Shown: positions 42,438 through 52,048 of the stretch, one piece after another
Numbering within the stretch: the first letter of the stretch is position 1
Layout of the letters: every line of letters begins with the position of its first letter
Notes under the pieces: model-generated
What the model was told of the DNA's origin: nothing
The model's input: the letters and a program-made list of their open reading frames with translations, nothing else
Databases searched by the model: none
Source of the DNA: Nocardioides daeguensis
Lineage (GTDB): Bacteria > Actinomycetota > Actinomycetes > Propionibacteriales > Nocardioidaceae
Assembly (NCBI RefSeq): GCF_019192965.1
Contig: NZ_JAHTKU010000001.1
Span: 124,001 to 188,000 of the forward strand
DNA: 64,000 nucleotides
Direction: 5' to 3'
Position numbers and translations under genes: made by a program

Positions 42438-43790
42438 TCAGGGCAGGGCGCGCAGCGCGAGGAACAGGTCGACGCGGTCGGCGGTCGAGGCCAGGGAGCG
42501 GCCGGTCAGCTCCTCGACCCGCTTCATCCGATGTCGCAGCGTGTTGATGTGCACGTGCAGCGCGTCGGCCGTCTCCTGCCAGCGCCCGCCCCCGTCGAGG
42601 AACGCGCGCAGGCTCGCGACCAGCTCGGTCCCCCGGTCCCGGTCACTGTCGAGCACGCCGCCGAGCACGGTGCGCGCGAGCGCCTGCAGCACCGCCGGGT
42701 CCTGGGCGGCGAGCAGCACCGCCGGGCTGGCGAGCTCCTCGTGGGTCAGCCAGCCCTCGACGCCGCGGGCGACCAGCGCGTCGGCGGCGTGCCTGGCCTG
42801 CAGCAGGCTCACCCGCAGCTCGGCGACCTCGGCAGCCTGCCCGACGCCGACGTACCCCGTGACCGGGACCCGGGCGACGTCCTCCGCCACGAGGCAGACC
42901 ACGTCGTCGGCCCGCTCCACGACCAGGTACGGCGCCAGCCCGGCCGCGACCGCCTCGGGAGCCGCGCCGCGGACCACCAGGCAGCGCAGCGTGCGGTCGA
43001 CGGGGACGCCGAGCAGCTCGAGGCGCGCGGTCACCGCCGCGGCCGGCACGCCGGTGGCGATCCACTCGACGACCTCCCGGGCGTAGCGCTGCTCGGTGGC
43101 GCGCAGGGCGCGTTCCCGCTCGAGCTCGAGCGCGAGGAAGGGCATCGCGCTGGAGACCGCGGCCTGCACGTCGACGTCGAGCTCGGCGAGCGGACGCGGC
43201 AGGACCAGGGAGGCGTCGGCGAGGCCCTCGCCGATCAGGGTGACCGGGCAGCCGTTCTCGGGGACCGGACCGTGGGTCGTCGTCCCGGCGACGACGGCGA
43301 CCTCGAGACCGAGTCGCCGGCGCAGCACCCGCAGCACCGAGTCGACGCCCCGCTCGGCCCGCAGGGCGGCCACGATGGCGCCGTGGTGCTCGAGCTGACG
43401 GCGCAGCGGCGCCTCCCACTCGACCCGCTTGGCGGCGACGAAGGCCTCCGCGAGCGCGACGAAGGGCACGGAGACGGGGACCACGAAACAGGTCAGCGCG
43501 TGCTCGGCGGCGGCCGTGACGAGGTCGGCGGGCGGCTCGTCGCCGTCGACCAGCCGGCCGAAGCCGATCGCGATCGCGCCGGCCGCCGCGACCTCCTCGA
43601 CCCAGGCCGCGGGGTTCTGGCCGACGCGCTGCCAGGCACCGGTGGTCAGCACGACCTCGCCGCCGCGCAGGAACTCCCCCGGGTCGGCGACCTCGATGCT
43701 GTGCACCCAGCGCACCGGGCGGTCGGGCGCGCCGCGGACCAGCACCTCGAGTCCGAGGGCAGGCTCGTCGAGCAGGTCGTGGAGCAGCAC
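42438..43790 (-). CDS. PucR-family transcriptional regulator
   Basis: A protein of 450 residues. Layout: N-terminal sensor domain with [14 protein letters not shown] (about 1-130), GGDEF-like central region, C-terminal HTH_30 with [30 protein letters not shown] 43790, 11 nt after the glxA stop, with a GGGGA upstream, is chosen; upstream frame is open but reads into glxA. It is a probable regulator of speB. It differs clearly from the pucR at 31559 in sequence. Confidence 0.8.
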   Translation of the reverse strand: MLLHDLLDEPALGLEVLVRGAPDRPVRWVHSIEVADPGEFLRGGEVVLTTGAWQRVGQNPAAWVEEVAAAGAIAIGFGRLVDGDEPPADLVTAAAEHALTCFVVPVSVPFVALAEAFVAAKRVEWEAPLRRQLEHHGAIVAALRAERGVDSVLRVLRRRLGLEVAVVAGTTTHGPVPENGCPVTLIGEGLADASLVLPRPLAELDVDVQAAVSSAMPFLALELERERALRATEQRYAREVVEWIATGVPAAAVTARLELLGVPVDRTLRCLVVRGAAPEAVAAGLAPYLVVERADDVVCLVAEDVARVPVTGYVGVGQAAEVAELRVSLLQARHAADALVARGVEGWLTHEELASPAVLLAAQDPAVLQALARTVLGGVLDSDRDRGTELVASLRAFLDGGGRWQETADALHVHINTLRHRMKRVEELTGRSLASTADRVDLFLALRALP

Positions 43791-43801
43791 GTCGTCCCCG
43801 C

Positions 43802-44743
43802 TCAGCAGGCGAACTGGCGGCGGTAGCTCTGCGGGCTGACCCCGCGCACCCGGACGAAGTGGTGGCGCAGGGTCGCGGCGTTGCCGAACCCGACCTCGCC
43901 GGCGATCCACTCGATTGGCTGCTCCGTGCGCTCGAGCAGCTCCTCGGCGGCGTTGACCCGCTGCCGGGTGACCCAGTGGTGCGGCGTGGTCCCGGTCTCG
44001 TCGCGGAACCGGCGGGCGAAAGTGCGCGGCGACATCAGTGCGCGCTTGGCGAGCGCCTCCACGGAGTGGTCCTCGGCGAGGTTCTCCAGGATCCAGGTGA
44101 GCAGGGGGCGCAGCGTGTCGGCGTCGCAGTCGGGCACGGCGCGGGCGATGTACTGCGCCTGTCCCCCGTCGCGGTACGGCGGCACGACCGCCCGGCGCGC
44201 GATGGTGTTGGCCACGGCGGCGCCGTACTCCTGGCGCCAGATGTGCAGGGCCGCGTCGAGGCCGGCCGCGCTGCCGGCGCCGGTGACGACCTGGCCGGCG
44301 TCGACGTAGAGCACCTCGGGAACGACCTTGGCGAGCGGGTACTCCCGCTGCAGCCGCTCGGTGTGCATCCAGTGCGTCGTGCACTCGCGACCGTCGAGCA
44401 GCCCGGCCTGGCCGAGCACGAACGACCCGCTGCACACCGACATCAGCCGGGCGCCGCGCGCGGCGGCCGCCCGGATCGCGTCGACGACCGCGTCGGAGGC
44501 CATCCCGCCCTTGATGGCCGGAATGGCCACCAGGTCGGCCTCGGCGACCCGGTCGAGGCCGTGCGCGGCCTGCAGCGTGAAGCCCATCGAGGTGCGCATC
44601 GGCCGGTCGTCCTCAGCGCACACGGCGAAGTCGATCGCCGGCACCCCGTCGTCGGTCCGGTCGATCCCGAAGGCCTCGCACAGGATGCCCAGCTCGAAGG
44701 GAGCGACGCCGTCGAAGGCGATCACGGCCACGTTGGTCAGCAC
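43802..44743 (-). CDS. GlxA-family transcriptional regulator (DJ-1 domain plus AraC helix-turn-helix)
   Basis: A protein of 313 residues. The N-terminal DJ-1/PfpI-like domain (1-190) has AVIAFDGVAPFELGIL and the Cys elbow LMSVCSGSFVLGQAGLLDG; the C-terminal AraC region (about 205-313) has ALMSPRTFARRFRDETGTTPHHW and FGNAATLRHHF. Such regulators sense amines or arginine-related metabolites in some bacteria (ArgR of Pseudomonas), fitting the neighbouring ureohydrolase. GTG 44743 starts the family domain (VLTNVAVIAFDG). The promoter zone carries repeated TGGCAG motifs. Confidence 0.85.
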   Translation of the reverse strand: MLTNVAVIAFDGVAPFELGILCEAFGIDRTDDGVPAIDFAVCAEDDRPMRTSMGFTLQAAHGLDRVAEADLVAIPAIKGGMASDAVVDAIRAAAARGARLMSVCSGSFVLGQAGLLDGRECTTHWMHTERLQREYPLAKVVPEVLYVDAGQVVTGAGSAAGLDAALHIWRQEYGAAVANTIARRAVVPPYRDGGQAQYIARAVPDCDADTLRPLLTWILENLAEDHSVEALAKRALMSPRTFARRFRDETGTTPHHWVTRQRVNAAEELLERTEQPIEWIAGEVGFGNAATLRHHFVRVRGVSPQSYRRQFAC

Positions 44744-44764
44744 GCGACCACTGTCGCAGGGGTA

Positions 44765-44837
44765 TGGCAGAAAATCAACGAACACCGACTTCTCTGCCAC
44801 TGGTGGCAGGATCAGCGTGAAAGCATGATTTCTGCCA
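44765..44837. promoter_or_regulatory. Clustered TGGCAG/CTGCCA motifs upstream of the GlxA gene
   Basis: TGGCAGAAAA (44765-44774), the inverted repeat CTGCCAC-TG-GTGGCAG (44794-44809) and TTTCTGCCA (44829-44837) form four copies of one motif in 73 bp. It is a probable binding site for the GlxA protein or another regulator. Confidence 0.45.
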
Positions 44838-44989
44838 TGGTCAGCGCACTCTTCCTCCTCCTGCTCCTCGTGGGCCTCGGCGTCCTCACCGCCTGGACCC
44901 ACCGCGACAGCCTCGACGCCGACCACGGCGCCGACGCCGACCGCGCGGCGGCCCACCGCCCGCGCAGACCCAGCCGTCAACCCTCCTGA
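44825..44989 (+). CDS. Small membrane protein, 54 residues
   Basis: Product MISAMVSALFLLLLLVGLGV, then a polar tail with HRDSLDADHGADADRAAA and a basic end RPRRPSRQPS. One membrane helix, N-terminus out or in not decided. No family recognised. It is divergent from the GlxA gene and followed by a hairpin, which supports it being a real transcribed gene. The start could be ATG 44837 instead. Confidence 0.45.
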   Translation: MISAMVSALFLLLLLVGLGVLTAWTHRDSLDADHGADADRAAAHRPRRPSRQPS

Positions 44990-44996
44990 GAAGCCC

Positions 44997-45026
44997 GAAG
45001 GCCCCGACCGTACGGTGGGGGCCTTC
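44997..45026. terminator. Bidirectional terminator between small ORF and rpsA
   Basis: GAAGGCCCC (44997-45005) pairs with GGGGCCTTC (45018-45026); the loop itself holds ACCG/CGGT. The rpsA stop lies 32 nt to the right. Confidence 0.75.
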
Positions 45027-45057
45027 GTGGTTGCTGCGATCGAGTCGCGACAGGCGA

Positions 45058-46527
45058 TCAGTTGCCGCCGGTCAGCTTCTCGCGAAGCGCCTGCAGCGCC
45101 TCGTCGGACGCGAGCGAGCCGCCGTTGTCCTCGGCCGGGGCCGAGGAGTAGGAGCTGGACTCGCCGGCCTCGATCTCGGCCTGCTTGGCGTCGGCCTGCT
45201 GCTTGACGTGGGCCTCCCAGCGAGCGTGCGCCTTGGCGTACTGCTCCTCCCACTTCGCACGCTGCTCGTCGAAGCCCTCGAGCCACTCGCCCGTCTCCGG
45301 GTCGAAGCCCTCGGGGTAGATGTAGTTGCCCTGGTCGTCGTACGTGGCCTCCATGCCGTACAGCGTCGGGTCGAACTCCTCGACGTCCGCCGCGGCAGCG
45401 GTCTCGTTGGCCTGCTTGAGCGAGAGGGAGATCCGGCGACGCTCGAGGTCGATGTCGATGATCTTGACCATGACGTCGTCGTTGACCTGGACGACCTGCT
45501 CCGGGATCTCGACGTGGCGCTCGGCCAGCTCGGAGATGTGGACCAGGCCCTCGATGCCCTCCTCGACCCGCACGAACGAGCCGAAGGGAACCAGCTTGGT
45601 GACCTTGCCGGGGACGATCTGACCGATCTGGTGGGTCCGGGCGAAGTGCTGCCACGGGTCCTCCTGGGTCGCCTTCAGCGACAGGGAGACGCGCTCGCGC
45701 TCCATGTCGACGTCGAGGACCTCGACGGTGACCTCGTCGCCCACGGTGACGACCTCGGACGGGTGGTCGATGTGCTTCCAGGACAGCTCCGAGACGTGGA
45801 CGAGACCGTCGACGCCGCCGAGGTCCACGAACGCACCGAAGTTGACGATCGAGGACACGACACCCTTGCGGATCTGGCCCTTCTGGAGCTGGGTGAGGAA
45901 GCCGTGGCGCACCTCGGACTGGGTCTGCTCGAGCCAGGCACGGCGCGAGAGGACCACGTTGTTGCGGTTCTTGTCGAGCTCGATGATCTTGGCCTCGAGC
46001 GTCTGGCCGACGTACGGCTGCAGGTCGCGGACCCGGCGCATCTCGACCAGGGACGCCGGCAGGAAGCCGCGCAGGCCGATGTCGATGATGAGACCGCCCT
46101 TGACGACCTCGATGACGGTGCCCTCGACGACGCCGTCGGCCTCCTTGATCTCCTCGATCGTGCCCCAGGCGCGCTCGTACTGCGCGCGCTTCTTGGACAG
46201 GATCAGGCGACCCTCCTTGTCCTCCTTCTGGAGGACCAGGGCCTCGACCTTGTCGCCCACCTGGACGACCTCGGACGGGTCGACGTCGTGCTTGATCGAC
46301 AGCTCGCGCGAGGGGATGACGCCCTCGGTCTTGTAGCCGATGTCGAGCAGGACCTCGTCGCGGTCCACCTTGACGATGGTGCCGTCGACGATGTCGCCGT
46401 CGTTGAAGTACTTGATGGTCGCGTCGATGGCGGCCAGGAAGTCCGCCTCCGAGCCGATGTCGTTGACCGCGACCTGGGGCGCGTTGTCGTCGTAGCTCGC
46501 AAGCGGGGTCGAGAGGGTGCTCGTCAT
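45058..46527 (-). CDS. rpsA: 30S ribosomal protein S1
   Basis: A protein of 489 residues that helps mRNA bind the 30S subunit. Four S1 RNA-binding domains: about residues 37-105 (GDIVDGTIVKVDRDEVLLDIGYKTEG), 123-188, 209-277 (GQIRKGVVSSIVNFGAFVDLGG) and 294-363 (GKVTKLVPFGSFVRVEEGIEG). The tail (about 364-489) is acidic and Glu/Ala rich with YIYPEGFDPETGEWLEGF, a feature of actinobacterial S1. ATG 46527 has AAGGA upstream. No polA is seen nearby; the methyltransferase gene is divergent. Confidence 0.95.
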   Translation of the reverse strand: MTSTLSTPLASYDDNAPQVAVNDIGSEADFLAAIDATIKYFNDGDIVDGTIVKVDRDEVLLDIGYKTEGVIPSRELSIKHDVDPSEVVQVGDKVEALVLQKEDKEGRLILSKKRAQYERAWGTIEEIKEADGVVEGTVIEVVKGGLIIDIGLRGFLPASLVEMRRVRDLQPYVGQTLEAKIIELDKNRNNVVLSRRAWLEQTQSEVRHGFLTQLQKGQIRKGVVSSIVNFGAFVDLGGVDGLVHVSELSWKHIDHPSEVVTVGDEVTVEVLDVDMERERVSLSLKATQEDPWQHFARTHQIGQIVPGKVTKLVPFGSFVRVEEGIEGLVHISELAERHVEIPEQVVQVNDDVMVKIIDIDLERRRISLSLKQANETAAAADVEEFDPTLYGMEATYDDQGNYIYPEGFDPETGEWLEGFDEQRAKWEEQYAKAHARWEAHVKQQADAKQAEIEAGESSSYSSAPAEDNGGSLASDEALQALREKLTGGN

Positions 46528-46662
46528 GTAGTCGGTCAGTCCTTGAAGTGGGCAGATGTCGTCGGGATGATGCGGCTGTGGCTGCGCCGCCCAAGGGGCA
46601 GGCGAGAACACAGACGTTCCAGAGTACGCGCGGCCCGCTGCCGGAGTCCAACCGGCGACGAC

Positions 46663-46668
46663 TATCCT
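46663..46668 (+). promoter_or_regulatory. -10 box TATCCT of methyltransferase gene (leaderless layout)
   Basis: TATCCT is followed by 8 nt and GTG at 46677. Confidence 0.5.
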
Positions 46669-46676
46669 CGGCAAAC

Positions 46677-47540
46677 GTGCAGGACGCGCAGGACGTGCAG
46701 CAGGACGACAACGACGCCGCGGCATGGCCGCATCCCCCCGTCACCGCCCACCGGCGACCGGCCGACGAGCGCGAGTCGCGGCGTGCGAACGGCGCCGACT
46801 GGGACCGGTACGCCGACGAGTACCAGGCCACCCACGGCGGCTTCCTCGGCGACCTCGGCTTCGTCTGGGGCCCCGAGGGACTGAGCGAGGAGGCGGCCGG
46901 AGTCCTCGGCGACGTGCGCGACCGCGACGTGCTCGAGGTCGGCTCCGGCGCCGGGCAGTGCTCGCGCTGGGTGCGCAGCCGGGGTGGGCGTGCGATCGGC
47001 CTCGACCTCTCCCACCGGCAGCTGCAGCACTCCCGGCGCATCGACGACGCGACCGGCGTCGTGGTCCCCAGCGTCCTGGCCACTGCCACCGCGCTCCCCT
47101 TCGCCGACGCCAGCTTCGACGTCGTGTTCTCCTCGTTCGGCGCGCTGCAGTTCGTGGCCGACATCGACCTCGCGGTGACCGAGGCCGCCCGGGTGCTGCG
47201 GCCGGGCGGCCGGTTCGCGTTCTCGATCACCCACCCGACGCGCTGGATGTTCCCCGACGACCCCGGTGAGGAGGGGCTGACCGCCACCCAGTCGTACTGG
47301 GACCGCACGCCCTACGTCGAGGTCGACGACGAGACCGGCGCGACGTCGTACGTCGAGCACCACCGCACGCTCGGCGACTGGGTCGCGTTGCTGGCGGACG
47401 CCGGCTTCCGGCTGACCACGCTCCTGGAGCCGGAGTGGCCCGAGGGCCACGAGCGGCTGTGGGGCGGCTGGTCCGGGATCCGCGGCCGGCTCACGCCCGG
47501 GACCGCGATCTTCGGCGCGGACCTCGACCCGACACCGTAG
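46677..47540 (+). CDS. Class I SAM-dependent methyltransferase
   Basis: A protein of 287 residues. SAM site: DVLEVGSGAGQCSRW (motif I), then RGGRAIGLDLSHRQLQ, TALPFADASFDVVFSSFGALQF (post-motif and motif IV). A C-terminal segment of about 90 residues has HPTRWMFPDD and LTTLLEPEWPEGHERLWGGW. Substrate unknown. Homologues sit beside rpsA in other actinobacteria, so it may belong to the rpsA neighbourhood. GTG 46677 is set by the -10 box. Confidence 0.83.
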   Translation: MQDAQDVQQDDNDAAAWPHPPVTAHRRPADERESRRANGADWDRYADEYQATHGGFLGDLGFVWGPEGLSEEAAGVLGDVRDRDVLEVGSGAGQCSRWVRSRGGRAIGLDLSHRQLQHSRRIDDATGVVVPSVLATATALPFADASFDVVFSSFGALQFVADIDLAVTEAARVLRPGGRFAFSITHPTRWMFPDDPGEEGLTATQSYWDRTPYVEVDDETGATSYVEHHRTLGDWVALLADAGFRLTTLLEPEWPEGHERLWGGWSGIRGRLTPGTAIFGADLDPTP

Positions 47541-47680
47541 TGGTGAAGCCCACACCAAACTCGCGGGACCACCACGGATCCTCCTCGTTGAGCCCCTTCG
47601 GAGGGAGCAGCCGCGGGTGAGGGACTCGCGCTCTTGTGCACGGCGCTGCCCCGGCATGCCATCGATCAACAGGAGCACTC

Positions 47681-50242
47681 ATGTCTCACATCCCCGCCAC
47701 TCGCGGGCGTCACGTGCGGACTGCCCTTCTCGGAACAGCGGTGACGACCGCAGCGGCCTTCGCTGTGGTCCTCCCCCCGACCTCCGTTCAGGCAGCACCG
47801 CTTCCCGCCCGGTACGCGGCCGACGCCCACGCGGACCTCGTCAGCCTGCAGTCCGACCTGGTCGGCAACCCGTTGGCCAACGTCTACGTCGGCCACTCCC
47901 AGGTGCAGGTCGACAGCAACGGCGGGCTCGAGGACCCCGAGGGCGGACAGGCCGTGCCGGCCGCCGCCCGGGTCCACGCCGAGAGCTCCAACGTCGACGT
48001 GCAGCTCTTGTCGAACAACCCGACGATCACCACCGACTCGACCGAGGCCATCGCCCCGCCGCCGGCCGACCCGGCCCAGAAGGAGCTGCTGGACGTCCCG
48101 CTCGGCCCGATCGCCGACGTCGGACTGCTCCACGGTGACGTCAGCGCCGACTACGTCTCCGACGGATCCTGCCCGGCTCTCGTCGGGGGCAGCCGGGTCC
48201 TCGGCACCTCGCGCACCGACACCGCCGGCGTCTCCCTGCTGGGCGTCCCCGGGCTCCCGGTCGCCAACGTCGGGGAGACGAGGACCGAGCTGGTCGACGT
48301 CGCCGGCGCCGGCGACGCCGTACGCTCGACCGCGGTGCTGGACGTCGCGCCGGTCCACCTGCTGGGCGGCCTGGTGACCATCAAGGTCGCGAGCCCGGTC
48401 GTCATCACCGCCGAGTCCGACGGCGTGAACCCGCCGACCGTCTCCTCGAGCAACCCGACGGCACAGGTCTTCGTCGCCGGCCTCAAGTTCGCCGACCTGA
48501 CCTCCGACGGCGCCTCGGTGCCGATCAACGTCCCGCTCGCGCTGGTGAACGTGTCGCTCAACCTCGCGCTGTTCCAGCCGACGGCGACCATCGACCCGGC
48601 CACCCGTACGGCGTCCCTCGACCTGGGTGCGGTGCTCGGCGTGGACCTGAACGTCAGCACCGGCATCGCGCCGTTCACCACCGACATCGTGGACCTCCAC
48701 CTCGGCGTCGGCCAGATGGGCGTCACGGCCACCGCCCCGGCGGGCGGCGTGGAGTGCGCCACCCCGGCTGCCAGCGTGATCACCGCGCCCACCACCGGCG
48801 CCACCCTCACCGACGCCACCCCGACCATCACCGGCACCGCCCAGCCGGGCTCCACGGTGACCCTGGTCATCGACGGCGGCACCCCGGTCCAGGTCCCCGT
48901 CGACAACACCGGCCACTGGACCCACACCCCGACCACCGACCTCGCCGACGGCAGCCACACCGTGAGCGTCGACGGCGACGCCAACGGCGCCGGGACCGAC
49001 GACACCGTCACCTTCACCATCGACACCGGCGCGGCCAGCACCGACACCGACGGCGACGGCATCCCGGACAGCGACGAGGCCCAGCACGGCACCGACCCGA
49101 ACGACGCCGACACCGACGACGACGGGCTGGACGACGGCGAGGAGATCAGCGGCGCGGGCAACGAGTTCGACGGTGCTCCGACGAACCCGACCGACCCGGA
49201 CTCCGACGACGACGGCCTGCTGGACGGCGAGGAGGCCGCCCACGCCACCGACCCCAACGAGGCCGACACCGACGGCGGCAGCGTGAATGACGGCGACGAG
49301 GTCGACCACGGCACCGACCCGCTCGACCCGCTCGACGACACCGTCGTCGTGATCGACGCCACGGTGATCACCGCGCCCGGCACGGGCACCACCGTCGCCG
49401 ATGCCACCCCGACCATCAGCGGCACCGCCCAGCCGGGCTCCACGGTGACCCTGGTCATCGACGGCGGCACCCCGGTCCAGGTCCCCGTCGACAACACCGG
49501 CCACTGGACCCACACCCCGACCACCGACCTCGCCGACGGCAGCCACACCGTGACCGTCGACGGCGACGCCAACGGCGCCGGCACCGACGACACCGTCACC
49601 TTCACCACCGACGCCCCCGGTCCGGGCACCGGCGCCGGGGCCGACACCGACGGCGACGGCATCCCGGACAGCGACGAGGCCCAGCACGGGACCGACCCCA
49701 AGGACGCCGACACCGACGACGACGGCCTCACGGACGGCCAGGAGCTGTCGGGGGCGACCGGCTGCGTCACCGCCTCGGGCGTCCACGGGCCGACCGACCC
49801 GCGCCGCCCCGACACCGACGGTGACGGTCTGAGCGACGGCAAGGAGGTCAACGGCACCGACCTCGCGCAGACGTACTCCGCCACCGCCGGCAAGCCGAGG
49901 AAGAAGCGGACCATCGGCCTGGTGCGCACCAACCCCTGCCTGCAGGACACCGACGGCGACCTGCTCACCGACCTCCAGGAGGTCAAGGGCATCAAGATCG
50001 GGCAGCGGATCGTCCGCTCCAAGGCGAACGGCGGTCCGTACAAGATCAAGGTCCGGATGACCGACCCGACCCGCAAGGACACCGACGGTGACGGGCTGAG
50101 CGACTACGACGAGGTCACCGGCGCGAAGAACAAGCGGTTCAAGAAGCGCAAGAGCGACCCGACGGTCGCCGACACCGACTGGGGCGGTGGCCGGGACGGC
50201 CAGGAGGTCCGCAGCAAGCACGACCCCAGCCGACACGGCTGA
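47681..50242 (+). CDS. Large secreted Ig-like/thrombospondin-3 calcium-binding protein
   Basis: A protein of 853 residues. Signal peptide 1-38 ([20 protein letters not shown]). Residues 40-365 are a beta-rich adhesin-like region ([31 protein letters not shown]) with four Cys. Two nearly identical Ig-like modules lie at about 365-450 and 560-645 ([19 protein letters not shown]). Ten DTDGDG-type calcium repeats follow between about 455 and 832, all of the D-x-D-x-D-G-x-x-D thrombospondin-3 type. No LPxTG or membrane anchor is present, so it is released or held noncovalently. AGGAGC precedes ATG 47681. Likely role in adhesion or matrix; unproven. Confidence 0.8.
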   Translation: MSHIPATRGRHVRTALLGTAVTTAAAFAVVLPPTSVQAAPLPARYAADAHADLVSLQSDLVGNPLANVYVGHSQVQVDSNGGLEDPEGGQAVPAAARVHAESSNVDVQLLSNNPTITTDSTEAIAPPPADPAQKELLDVPLGPIADVGLLHGDVSADYVSDGSCPALVGGSRVLGTSRTDTAGVSLLGVPGLPVANVGETRTELVDVAGAGDAVRSTAVLDVAPVHLLGGLVTIKVASPVVITAESDGVNPPTVSSSNPTAQVFVAGLKFADLTSDGASVPINVPLALVNVSLNLALFQPTATIDPATRTASLDLGAVLGVDLNVSTGIAPFTTDIVDLHLGVGQMGVTATAPAGGVECATPAASVITAPTTGATLTDATPTITGTAQPGSTVTLVIDGGTPVQVPVDNTGHWTHTPTTDLADGSHTVSVDGDANGAGTDDTVTFTIDTGAASTDTDGDGIPDSDEAQHGTDPNDADTDDDGLDDGEEISGAGNEFDGAPTNPTDPDSDDDGLLDGEEAAHATDPNEADTDGGSVNDGDEVDHGTDPLDPLDDTVVVIDATVITAPGTGTTVADATPTISGTAQPGSTVTLVIDGGTPVQVPVDNTGHWTHTPTTDLADGSHTVTVDGDANGAGTDDTVTFTTDAPGPGTGAGADTDGDGIPDSDEAQHGTDPKDADTDDDGLTDGQELSGATGCVTASGVHGPTDPRRPDTDGDGLSDGKEVNGTDLAQTYSATAGKPRKKRTIGLVRTNPCLQDTDGDLLTDLQEVKGIKIGQRIVRSKANGGPYKIKVRMTDPTRKDTDGDGLSDYDEVTGAKNKRFKKRKSDPTVADTDWGGGRDGQEVRSKHDPSRHG
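48815..49607 (+). repeat. Direct repeat pair inside the Ig/thrombospondin gene
   Basis: 48815-49019 and 49403-49607 (205 bp, offset 588) differ at about three bases. A further block 49043-49125 matches 49643-49725 (offset 600). Together they duplicate one Ig-like module plus a Ca repeat. Confidence 0.85.
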
Positions 50243-50260
50243 TCGACAGGCGTGACGACA

Positions 50261-50290
50261 CGACCCCGCGGGCCTCGGCCCGCGGGGTCG
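50261..50290 (+). terminator. Terminator after the Ig/thrombospondin gene
   Basis: CGACCCCGCGGGCC (50261-50274) pairs with GGCCCGCGGGGTCG (50277-50290), 14 bp with a minimal loop. It begins 18 nt after the stop. Confidence 0.8.
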
Positions 50291-50297
50291 CTGTCAC

Positions 50298-50303
50298 TAG
50301 GGT
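50298..50303 (+). promoter_or_regulatory. -10 box TAGGGT of envelope-cluster methyltransferase (leaderless layout)
   Basis: TAGGGT is followed by 6 nt and GTG at 50310, only 8 nt after the terminator stem. Confidence 0.5.
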
Positions 50304-50309
50304 GGTCTC

Positions 50310-51008
50310 GTGGATGCGGAGGAGATCGCCAAGTCGGCCGCGCTCGAGCACCGGCACTGGTGGTACGCCGCCCGCCGGGCCCTCGTGCGCCGTACCGTCC
50401 GGCCCTGGCCCACGGGTCGCGCGATCGACGTGGGCTGCGGCATGGGCGGCAACACCGCGGTGCTCCGGGAGCTGGGCTGGCAGGCGGTCGGCGTCGAGTA
50501 CACCGACACGGGCGCCGACATCGCCGCCGCCCGCGGCATCCCGGTGGTCCAGGGCGACGGCCGGCACCTGCCGGTCGCCGACGAATCCGTCGACCTGGTG
50601 ATGTCGACCGACGCCTGGGAGCACATCGACGACGACCACGCGGTGGCTCGTGAGACCGCCCGCGTGCTGCGCCCGGGAGGGCGCGCCCTGGTGGCGGTTC
50701 CGGCGGGCATGGCGCTGTGGAGCGGCCACGACGTCGCGCTGGGGCACGTCCGGCGCTACGAGAAGCAGCAGCTCGCCGACCTGGTGACGGGCGCCGGGCT
50801 CGTCATCGACGACCTCTCGTCGTGGAACGTGCTGCTCCGCCCGGTGGTCCGCGCGCGCCGCCGCAACAAGCACGCCGCCGAGAGCGAGATGGAGGAGGTG
50901 CACCCCGTGCTCAACGCCGGCCTGCGCGCCGCCCTCGCCGTCGAGCGGGCGCTCCCGGTCAAGCGGCTGCCCGGCGTCAGCCTGGTGGTCCTCGCCCACA
51001 AGCCATGA
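50310..51008 (+). CDS. SAM-dependent methyltransferase, envelope cluster
   Basis: A protein of 232 residues. The N-terminus HRHWWYAARRALVRRTV, then AIDVGCGMGGNTAVLREL (motif I), VDLVMSTDAWEHIDDD (motif II/III) and RPGGRALVAVPA identify a class I enzyme of the small glycan/lipid-associated group. The C-terminal MEEVHPVLNAGLRAALAVERAL is helical. The acceptor could be a sugar or polyprenyl intermediate; inferred from the cluster. The stop overlaps the following ATG (ATGA). Confidence 0.83.
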   Translation: MDAEEIAKSAALEHRHWWYAARRALVRRTVRPWPTGRAIDVGCGMGGNTAVLRELGWQAVGVEYTDTGADIAAARGIPVVQGDGRHLPVADESVDLVMSTDAWEHIDDDHAVARETARVLRPGGRALVAVPAGMALWSGHDVALGHVRRYEKQQLADLVTGAGLVIDDLSSWNVLLRPVVRARRRNKHAAESEMEEVHPVLNAGLRAALAVERALPVKRLPGVSLVVLAHKP

Positions 51009-52045
51009 GCCGACCGGCCGACCGGGCCTGGGTCGCCGATCGCCGGATCGGCTGGCGGATCCTGCTGACGGCGTCGCTGGGCGAGGCGGTCCCGACCGTC
51101 GAGCTCGCCGGCCGGCTCGCTGCGCTGACCCGCTCCGAGGGCTGGACGTCGCGTCCCCCGCTCACTGCACCGACCCTCGGCCAGCTCCGGGAGGCCTTGG
51201 CGGGGTCGTCCCCCGAACCGCTCCTGGTCGGTGTCCACGGCCGCGACGTCGTCCTCTCGGCGCATCACAGTGTCGTCGACGGTCTCGGCCTGCTGGTCGT
51301 CCTCGAGCGCCTCGGACTGGGCCCCGCGACGTCGACGGCCCGCGGAGTCGGCGACCGCGCGACGACCGGTGGCCTCGCGGCGACGGTGGCTCGCCGCCTC
51401 GGCGAGGTGGCGTTCCACCCGCCCGCGGGCGTGACTCCCCCGACCGTGTCCGGCCCGCGCGCCGGAGACGCGCTCGTCGAGGCCGAGCTGGCCGGCACGG
51501 TCCGGGCCGCTCGGCTCGTCCACGCCGCCGCGCGGGCGGTGGTCCGGCACGAGGCCGTCCAGGGCCGGAACGCCCGACACGTGGCCATCGCCGTCGGCGC
51601 CGTGCGCGGCCAGCAGACAGCCGGCGACGGCCAGCAGCTCGGCGACCACAGCGTGCTGCTGCGGCTGCGCGACGTCGAGAGGCTCGATCTCGCGGAGGTG
51701 GGTCAAGCGCTGCGCACGGCTCCCGTGGTGACGCCGCCGACACCGGCGGGTGAGCGCCCCTGGTCGCGGCTGACCGCGGGCATGGCCTCGGTGGGCCTGC
51801 GCCTGCTCGCTCCCCGCCTGGGATCCACCCTGTTGGTCTCCCATCTCGGCGACGTCACGGCTCCGCACCTGGACCGGCTCGCCTTCCACCCGGTGACCGC
51901 GGGCGGCAGCGGGATCTCGCTCGGCGCCGTCGGACATCGCGGCCGCACGGTCCTGACCCTGCGGGCCCGAGCCGCCCAGTGGAACGACAACGGCCTCGAG
52001 CAGCTGCTCGAGGCCGTCGTCTCCCTCCTCGCAGAGGAGCCGTGA
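51005..52045 (+). CDS. Condensation-fold acyltransferase
   Basis: A protein of 346 residues with HHSVVDGLGLL near residue 82, the HHxxxDG catalytic motif of the CoA-dependent acyltransferase/condensation superfamily (PapA, WS/DGAT). A C-terminal DVTAPHLDRLAFH, then GGSGISLGAVGHRGRT resembles the DFGWG-like structural segment. It could acylate a glycan or lipid in the cell envelope. It is coupled to the methyltransferase by an ATGA overlap, and converges on the DUF3068 gene with a 3-bp gap. Confidence 0.75.
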   Translation: MSRPADRAWVADRRIGWRILLTASLGEAVPTVELAGRLAALTRSEGWTSRPPLTAPTLGQLREALAGSSPEPLLVGVHGRDVVLSAHHSVVDGLGLLVVLERLGLGPATSTARGVGDRATTGGLAATVARRLGEVAFHPPAGVTPPTVSGPRAGDALVEAELAGTVRAARLVHAAARAVVRHEAVQGRNARHVAIAVGAVRGQQTAGDGQQLGDHSVLLRLRDVERLDLAEVGQALRTAPVVTPPTPAGERPWSRLTAGMASVGLRLLAPRLGSTLLVSHLGDVTAPHLDRLAFHPVTAGGSGISLGAVGHRGRTVLTLRARAAQWNDNGLEQLLEAVVSLLAEEP

Positions 52046-52048
52046 GGA

